From assembly GCA_050013615.1 (NCBI GenBank), contig JBEKEX010000019.1, forward strand, positions 1 to 28,554: DNA of 28,554 nucleotides, read 5' to 3'. How positions within the stretch are numbered: position 1 is the first letter of the stretch; each line of letters begins with the position of its first letter. The position numbers were made by a program, and so were the translations under genes. This DNA is from JBEKEX01 sp050013615 (GTDB lineage Bacteria > Chloroflexota > Anaerolineae > Anaerolineales > Anaerolineaceae). Of the stretch, positions 26,108 to 28,554 are shown piece after piece. Under the pieces are notes generated by a model. The model ran no database searches, was not told where the DNA came from, and saw only the letters and a program-made list of their open reading frames with translations.

Positions 26108-26616
26108 CTTGCAGAAAAATCCTGCGGGAAAAGTGATTTGCTTGAAACATCAAAGGCGCCCGTCCGGTCAGCGGCATCAGGTACAGTGGCCATTTCAAGT
26201 GCTCTCAGGGACACGACCACGATTGGCCGCGGCGTCTGGAGCAACGAAAATGAATTCCCCTCCAAAACCTTGTCCTCGAAAACAAACTTCGCCTGTCCCT
26301 CCTGCCCACATAGCTCTAGGAACAATTCAGTCGGCTTGATCTGTCGTGCAAGCCGTTCCAAATCCGGGATCTGGCCGCCGGGGATATGGAACATTTGGCG
26401 GGCAAGCTCATTGATCTCAACGAGCCGGCCACCCTCCTGCACCACCAATGCAGCGGCCTTTGGGTCGCCCAGCGCAGCATCCCGTTTCCCCGGCGTGCGC
26501 ATACTCCTGGTGCGGATCTTCGGCATCCGCCTTAACGCCAAATAAGTCACCAGTATAAAAGCAGCCCCGATGACTAGAATCAACAATCCAAGGTCATACA
26601 CATCATCGATCAGCAT
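26026..26616 (-). CDS. N-terminal fragment of the split giant kinase (membrane anchor plus PAS-like domain)
   Basis: 196-residue frame overlapping the main kinase ORF by 82 bases in another frame. It has one membrane helix (about residues 8-28), a basic stop-transfer stretch, then a PAS-like domain (about 47-140; AAALVVQEGGRLVEINELAR to RPIVVVSLRAL). After residue 150 (ADRTGAF) the sequence stops looking like a protein domain and ends in a low-quality tail. The next domain of the family would be the first half of GAF1, which is missing. Read together, the two ORFs look like one ancestral gene broken by a deletion with frame change at about 26105-26160. Confidence 0.75.
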   Translation of the reverse strand: MLIDDVYDLGLLILVIGAAFILVTYLALRRMPKIRTRSMRTPGKRDAALGDPKAAALVVQEGGRLVEINELARQMFHIPGGQIPDLERLARQIKPTELFLELCGQEGQAKFVFEDKVLEGNSFSLLQTPRPIVVVSLRALEMATVPDAADRTGAFDVSSKSLFPQDFSASCLIVWTRGIVAILPGPVSPCWFRMPP

Positions 26617-26704
26617 ATTGCCAACCCGATGCTAAACCCAGGCTGCCCATCACCATTGAGCCTATTCCATAAACAACCGGAAGCAGGATGCAGCAGTCTT
26701 TAAT

Positions 26705-26733
26705 ATCTTATTCTAAAGTCACCTTTCTGGCAA
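26705..26733 (-). promoter_or_regulatory. Possible promoter upstream of the giant kinase
   Basis: TTGCCA (26728-26733), 17-bp spacer, TAAGAT (26705-26710) on the minus strand, in the 239-bp gap between the V4R gene and the kinase. It matches consensus only partly. Confidence 0.4.
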
Positions 26734-26855
26734 CTCATCTTGCGGACAAAGCGGTTCACTACCCATTAGGGTGTAATTGCTTGATTCTTAAAAATACTAC
26801 ACAATAAAGTTCGTCCGCTACTGTCCCCCTCACCTGCCCAGCCTCAACCGACATT

Positions 26856-27464
26856 TTAATCCAACGGAATGGGATCCACCCGGAAAACGCAAGCGTCTGC
26901 ACCTTTTGCGCAGCAATCGGTCTCAGCCACGTTGTAATATTTTCCACCGCCTGCCCAAGACAAGTATTCCTGCAGCAAGCCGGTCGTATAATGACACATC
27001 ACATGATCGGAATTGGTCTCTGAGCACTCCGGGCAATCGCGGACACGCCAATACCAATAGCGTACATCCTCGCTCAAGCTGATTTGAGCGCCCCACTCCT
27101 TCGACAACAGCCCCGACAATAGGCTCAATCCCGATTTCAGCCGCAGTCGGGTAGGTTGAAGCCGGAAACTCAATGAGGTCAATTCGAGTTTTTCACCAAA
27201 GGTGTGCAGGAGATATTTGAAAGATGCCCGGCCGGCGCGCAATGCCACCCCCCTGCCCCCGCGCACACCGTACAAATCATCCAAGGCCGACATGACCGAG
27301 ACAGCCCCATCCGGTGCCATATCGGCACAAAGCTGCTCGAGCGATGGTGAAGTTTCATCACTGGGCTTTACTTTCAATACAGCAAAAACGCCGGTACGGC
27401 CGATAATCTCTTGAACCCCCTCCATCAATATATGACTCGCTTGGGAAGTAAAGCAAATGGTCAA
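26856..27464 (-). CDS. V4R (4-vinyl reductase-like) domain protein
   Basis: 202 residues. The N-terminal half resembles the helical region that precedes V4R domains (SHILMEGVQEIIGRTGVFAVLK, residues 10-31). The C-terminal half is V4R, ending with the typical signature ETDCCAKGADACVFRVDP (181-198). Six cysteines (144, 147, 157, 184, 185, 192) could bind a metal. V4R domains bind small hydrophobic or tetrapyrrole-like ligands and occur in sensors. The start is a TTG at 27464 because the family N-terminal pattern begins there; ATG 27422 is a shorter alternative. It lies between a GTPase gene and the histidine kinase, so a ligand-sensing role in that signalling block is plausible. Confidence 0.8.
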   Translation of the reverse strand: MTICFTSQASHILMEGVQEIIGRTGVFAVLKVKPSDETSPSLEQLCADMAPDGAVSVMSALDDLYGVRGGRGVALRAGRASFKYLLHTFGEKLELTSLSFRLQPTRLRLKSGLSLLSGLLSKEWGAQISLSEDVRYWYWRVRDCPECSETNSDHVMCHYTTGLLQEYLSWAGGGKYYNVAETDCCAKGADACVFRVDPIPLD

Positions 27465-27516
27465 GGGTTTCTCGTTGATTAGCTCATGATCTCGCAGCTG
27501 ACATTGTAGAAAACGG

Positions 27517-27545
27517 ATTATACCGCATAACTCGAAAAGAGTTCA
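27517..27545 (-). promoter_or_regulatory. Possible promoter upstream of the V4R gene
   Basis: Perfect -10 TATAAT at 27517-27522 on the minus strand with a weak -35 TGAACT at 27540-27545 (17-bp spacer). It would let the V4R gene be transcribed apart from the GTPase. Confidence 0.45.
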
Positions 27546-27565
27546 CCGCACGAACGCAGCGCGCC

Positions 27566-28111
27566 TTATGCTCCAGACTCGTCGGACTCCATTTCAGCCA
27601 AAATGGAATAGAGCAGTTCCAGCAAAACGGCTTTCACTTCCTTCTTTTTGGTCGCCACACACGGCAGCAATTTGATCTGCGAATCCAGGCGCAGTGCCAC
27701 GCGCATATCGTCCAATTCCCAGGCACCATCACTATCCTGCTTGTTAGCCGCCACCACATAGGGCGTCGGCGCATAAGCCCGGAACGTCTCCAAAATACCG
27801 CGCGCCTCGCGGAAAGTCTCAGGCCGGGTGCTATCGACCATGACGATGAAGCCCAGCATGCCCTCAGACAAGATCTCCCACATGAAGTCGAAGCGCTTTT
27901 GGCCCGGTGTGCCAAATAGATACAGTACCAGATCTTCATCCACGGTAATACGGCCAAAATCCATAGCTACCGTTGTTGTTTCCTTCACTCGCTCTTCTTC
28001 CGAAGTGATCTTGCGCTCCGTGGAAACAACGTCGATCTCACTCACCGAGCGAATAAACTCCGTTTTCCCGGCATTGAAAGGCCCCGTAACCACAATTTTG
28101 ACCGTCTGCAT
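27566..28111 (-). CDS. Ras-like small GTPase (MglA/Srp102-like signalling GTPase)
   Basis: 181 residues, a single G domain. The P-loop is GPFNAGKT (residues 10-17), G3 is GTPGQ (67-71, with Gly in place of the usual Asp, as is common in this bacterial group) and G4 is NKQD (123-126). No lipid-modification site is seen. Such GTPases act as polarity or signalling switches, usually with a Roadblock/LC7 protein as regulator. The preceding gene, 26 bp upstream, is a DUF4388 protein, a common partner in Chloroflexota and deltaproteobacterial lineages. No GAP or GEF is visible in the window; a Roadblock gene may lie just beyond the right edge. Confidence 0.92.
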   Translation of the reverse strand: MQTVKIVVTGPFNAGKTEFIRSVSEIDVVSTERKITSEEERVKETTTVAMDFGRITVDEDLVLYLFGTPGQKRFDFMWEILSEGMLGFIVMVDSTRPETFREARGILETFRAYAPTPYVVAANKQDSDGAWELDDMRVALRLDSQIKLLPCVATKKKEVKAVLLELLYSILAEMESDESGA

Positions 28112-28137
28112 ATCGCAACGTCCTCAATAAAAAAGAA

Positions 28138-28554
28138 TTAGATCGAACGAATACGTCTGATCAAACGATTGAGCATCGACTTCTGTTCCTCGCGGTCTTG
28201 GGTGGGGAACATGCGTGAGGTCTGAATAATGGGCGCACCACCCGGACGGACGATCTCCACCAGCCCGGCTTGTAGCAATCCATAGACCAGGCGGCGGATC
28301 TCCAAATCATTCATGTGCGTGGCATGCGAAATTTGTCGCATGGTGTTCTTGGGATTGACGTACGACACCACTTTCCATTCGTCCACGCTCAGATTCACAT
28401 TACGAATATCGGTCCCGGGGCGGTCGGTGAACTTCAAGGCCATATCCAGGCTGGGGATCTCCTCTTGCAGTTGTTCCCATTCTTTCAGTTGGCGGGAACC
28501 TTCGATAATTAAATTCTCCAGTTCGACCCGCACCGGAATCTTGCTATCCGGCAG
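28138..28554 (-). CDS. DUF4388-type protein, C-terminal winged-helix part (partial, N-terminus beyond window)
   Basis: The frame is open to the right edge; 138 residues are visible. The central part (NLSVDEWKVVSYVNPKNTMR and RRLVYGLLQAGLVEIV) is the winged-helix-like region that ends DUF4388 (PATAN) proteins. The usual N-terminal DUF4388 domain would lie outside. These proteins accompany small GTPases and response regulators and are thought to serve as adaptors. It is 26 bp upstream of the GTPase start, so co-transcribed. Confidence 0.75.
   Translation of the reverse strand: MPDSKIPVRVELENLIIEGSRQLKEWEQLQEEIPSLDMALKFTDRPGTDIRNVNLSVDEWKVVSYVNPKNTMRQISHATHMNDLEIRRLVYGLLQAGLVEIVRPGGAPIIQTSRMFPTQDREEQKSMLNRLIRRIRSI

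Overview
The window looks like a draft-assembly piece of a Chloroflexota chromosome, most likely class Anaerolineae. This is inferred from gene content: paralogous MarR / membrane-fusion / MacB-type ABC sets, a PIN-TRAM protein next to cysS and rlmB, a T-box on serS, and a very large multi-GAF histidine kinase beside a DUF4388-GTPase pair. No rRNA or marker phylogeny could be run. A 5-base N run at 5189-5193 marks a scaffold gap.

Left part (1-8440, all minus strand): two paralogous efflux-type operons, each MarR regulator -> periplasmic-adaptor-like membrane fusion protein (MFP) -> ABC ATPase (-> MacB-like permease). One copy (8440-4391) is complete apart from the N gap. The other (2479-1) runs off the left edge inside its ATPase. 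Between them sits a third, stand-alone MFP with its own promoter, a palindromic operator-like site and a strong terminator.

Middle (8700-16450): a DUF362 iron-sulfur protein (minus). Then, on the plus strand, a two-gene unit (six-helix membrane protein plus HEAT-like protein), a 620-bp non-coding stretch and a housekeeping run of PIN-TRAM protein, cysS and rlmB. The non-coding stretch holds a MITE-like palindromic repeat, three tandem degenerate copies of the 3' half of tRNA-Glu, and the intact tRNA-Glu(CTC). rlmB converges on serS through a bidirectional terminator. serS is read from the minus strand behind a serine T-box riboswitch with a near-consensus promoter.

Thiamine region (16763-20440, minus): promoter, TPP riboswitch, thiamine pyrophosphokinase, a thiamine-binding lipoprotein (ThiB type) and a fused two-domain permease (ThiP type). 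No ThiQ ATPase is present. The riboswitch expression platform carries a duplicated 10-mer that suggests a simple strand-competition switch.

Right part (20467-28554, minus): a signalling block read as DUF4388 protein (partial) -> Ras-like GTPase -> V4R-domain protein -> giant multi-GAF histidine kinase -> single-domain response regulator. The kinase N-terminus is split. A membrane-anchored PAS-like fragment lies out of frame with, and overlaps, the main kinase ORF, and the first GAF domain lacks its N-terminal half. This points to an internal deletion/frameshift or an assembly error.
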